The position numbers were made by a program, and so were the translations under genes. Below are positions 6,117-7,017 of a DNA stretch of 7,017 bases, in pieces. Position 1 is the stretch's first letter; the number at the start of each line of letters is the position of its first letter. The stretch spans positions 1 through 7,017 of the forward strand of contig JAPKDT010000107.1 in NCBI GenBank assembly GCA_028822475.1, read 5' to 3'. Below the pieces are notes generated by a model. The model did not search any database, was not told where the DNA came from, and saw only the letters and a program-made list of their open reading frames with translations. Source of the stretch: SAR324 cluster bacterium. Lineage in GTDB: Bacteria; SAR324; NAC60-12.

Positions 6117-6926
6117 ATGCTTTCTTGTCAAAATTGGCCTGTCGGAATTTGCACTTGGTCGCTGGGGAATGACATTACGGTTTTAGAACAAGCGATGATT
6201 GCTACCGGAATGACGCATCTTCATCTTTCCCTTGATCCTGCCTTGTCTGCTGATAACCGTGATTATCTAAATTGTATTGAAAAAAATCAATGGCAACCGA
6301 CCGCCTCGATGATTGGTTTTTCGCAAGAAGATTATTCAACACTTGAAACAATAAAAAATACTGGCGGAATAGTTCCGGATCAACATTGGAGGAAAAATAA
6401 AGAAAAAATTTTACAAGCCATTGAGTTGACAGCTGCTCTCAATATTAAATTTCTGACATTCCATTTTGGCTTTATCGAAAATTATGATTATGAGTTACGG
6501 GAAAAGGTTCGTTTTTTGGCTGATGTCGCAGAGCAAAATAATATAATGATTTTGATGGAAAGCGGACAAGAAAGTGCAGAAAGTTTAAAAGATTTTTTAG
6601 TAAAACTTTCTCATCCGGCGTTGGGTGTAAATTTTGATCCGGCAAACATGGTTTTATACGATAAAGGCGATCCGGTTTCGGCTTTGGAAACGCTGACTCC
6701 GTGGGTCAAACACATTCATATCAAAGATGCTCGGCGGAGTGCTGTTGCCGGACAATGGGGTGAGGAAGTACCGTGGGGGGATGGTGATTTTGATAACTAT
6801 GAATTCTTGAAGACCTTAAACCGCATCGGCTACCAGGGTGCCCTGGCCATTGAACGCGAAGCCGGTTCAAAGCGTCTGGAAGACATTCAACACGCCGCCC
6901 TTAGCTTGAGTCAGTTTTCTTTTTAA
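6117..6926 (+). CDS. Second sugar phosphate isomerase/epimerase-like TIM-barrel protein
   Basis: Another AP_endonuc_2-type TIM barrel, 269 residues, only distantly similar to the one at 4216. The likely metal-binding set is present: E148 (L-M-E-S-G), D174 (N-F-D-P-A-N), H201 with R207 (H-I-K-D-A-R-R) and E246 (A-I-E-R-E). A G-E-E-V-P-W-G-D-G-D-F-D block (215-226) precedes the last strands, as in many epimerases of this superfamily. It should isomerise, epimerise or dehydrate a sugar or keto-sugar in the same pathway as its neighbours; the reaction is not assignable. It begins 14 nt after the oxidoreductase gene without a visible Shine-Dalgarno sequence, and the kinase gene follows 9 nt after its stop. 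The last 35 or so codons are clearly richer in G+C than the rest, and both of its CAG glutamine codons lie there, while the other 11 are CAA. Confidence 0.88.
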   Translation: MLSCQNWPVGICTWSLGNDITVLEQAMIATGMTHLHLSLDPALSADNRDYLNCIEKNQWQPTASMIGFSQEDYSTLETIKNTGGIVPDQHWRKNKEKILQAIELTAALNIKFLTFHFGFIENYDYELREKVRFLADVAEQNNIMILMESGQESAESLKDFLVKLSHPALGVNFDPANMVLYDKGDPVSALETLTPWVKHIHIKDARRSAVAGQWGEEVPWGDGDFDNYEFLKTLNRIGYQGALAIEREAGSKRLEDIQHAALSLSQFSF

Positions 6927-6935
6927 GAAAATACA

Positions 6936-7017
6936 ATGATTTCTATAGGAATTGATGGGGGCGGTTCCACCTTGCGGGTTGGGATTTATACTGAAAATAT
7001 GGAATGTCTCCATCTTC
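6936..7017 (+). CDS. BadF/BadG-type (N-acetylglucosamine kinase-like) ATPase, 3' partial
   Basis: Only the first 27 codons are visible before the right edge. The N terminus reads M-I-S-I-G-I-D-G-G-G-S-T and on to V-G-I-Y, which is the phosphate-1 ATP-binding loop of the ASKHA superfamily as found in the BadF/BadG/BcrA/BcrD and N-acetylglucosamine kinase group (D7, G8-G10, S11, T12). A sugar kinase is more likely than a benzoyl-CoA reductase activator, given the transporter and sugar enzymes directly upstream. The ATG is 9 nt after the preceding stop, so it belongs to the same operon. A ROK or other ASKHA kinase cannot be fully excluded from so short a stretch. Confidence 0.8.
   Translation, partial: MISIGIDGGGSTLRVGIYTENMECLHL

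Noticed and set aside
1..7017. CRISPR arrays, tRNA/rRNA genes, insertion sequences, phage or defence genes
   Set aside because: I saw no spaced direct repeats, cloverleaf-like sequences, transposase motifs or terminal repeats. The window is filled by transporter and sugar-metabolism genes.

Overview
The window looks like part of a chromosomal carbohydrate uptake and breakdown locus from a diderm (Gram-negative type) bacterium. The solute-binding protein has a Sec signal peptide ending in an A-x-A-like site and no lipobox cysteine, so it is a free periplasmic protein. Base composition is moderately AT-rich. Several genes have no visible Shine-Dalgarno sequence. The protein mix (CUT1 sugar ABC transporter, Gfo/Idh/MocA oxidoreductase, AP-endonuclease-2-type TIM barrels, BadF-type kinase) is common in glycan-degrading lineages such as the PVC bacteria (Lentisphaerota, Kiritimatiellota, Planctomycetota), but I cannot fix the phylum from the sequence.

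Layout, all on the + strand. (i) Positions 2-1572 hold two CUT1 permeases: a MalF-like subunit cut by the left edge and a complete MalG-like subunit starting 2 nt after it. (ii) Positions 1573-1788 are a 216-nt regulatory gap. It holds an inverted repeat over the permease stop codon, a promoter-like element with a perfect 12-bp palindrome in its spacer, an orphan consensus Shine-Dalgarno tract with a five-codon reading frame, and a small hairpin just before the next gene. (iii) Positions 1789-3012 encode the periplasmic solute-binding protein, followed by a strong hairpin (3020-3050). (iv) Positions 3093-6926 are a tight run of four genes: MalK/UgpC-type ATPase, sugar phosphate isomerase/epimerase-like TIM barrel, Gfo/Idh/MocA oxidoreductase and a second, divergent TIM barrel. 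(v) At 6936 begins a BadF/BadG-type ASKHA kinase, cut by the right edge.

Taken together: the binding protein captures a sugar or sugar derivative in the periplasm, the two permeases and the ATPase import it, and the oxidoreductase, the two TIM barrels and the kinase probably oxidise, isomerise and phosphorylate it. The substrate cannot be read from the sequence. The enzyme set resembles the logic of inositol catabolism (IolG plus IolE/IolI-type TIM barrels plus a kinase), but the kinase belongs to a different family, and IolB- and IolD-like genes are not in view.

The most notable signals outside the genes are the layered regulatory gap before the binding-protein gene and a sharp change in glutamine codon choice. 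CAG is preferred in the first three genes and CAA in the next four. The change coincides with the hairpin at 3020-3050 and suggests that the transporter and the enzymes have different histories.
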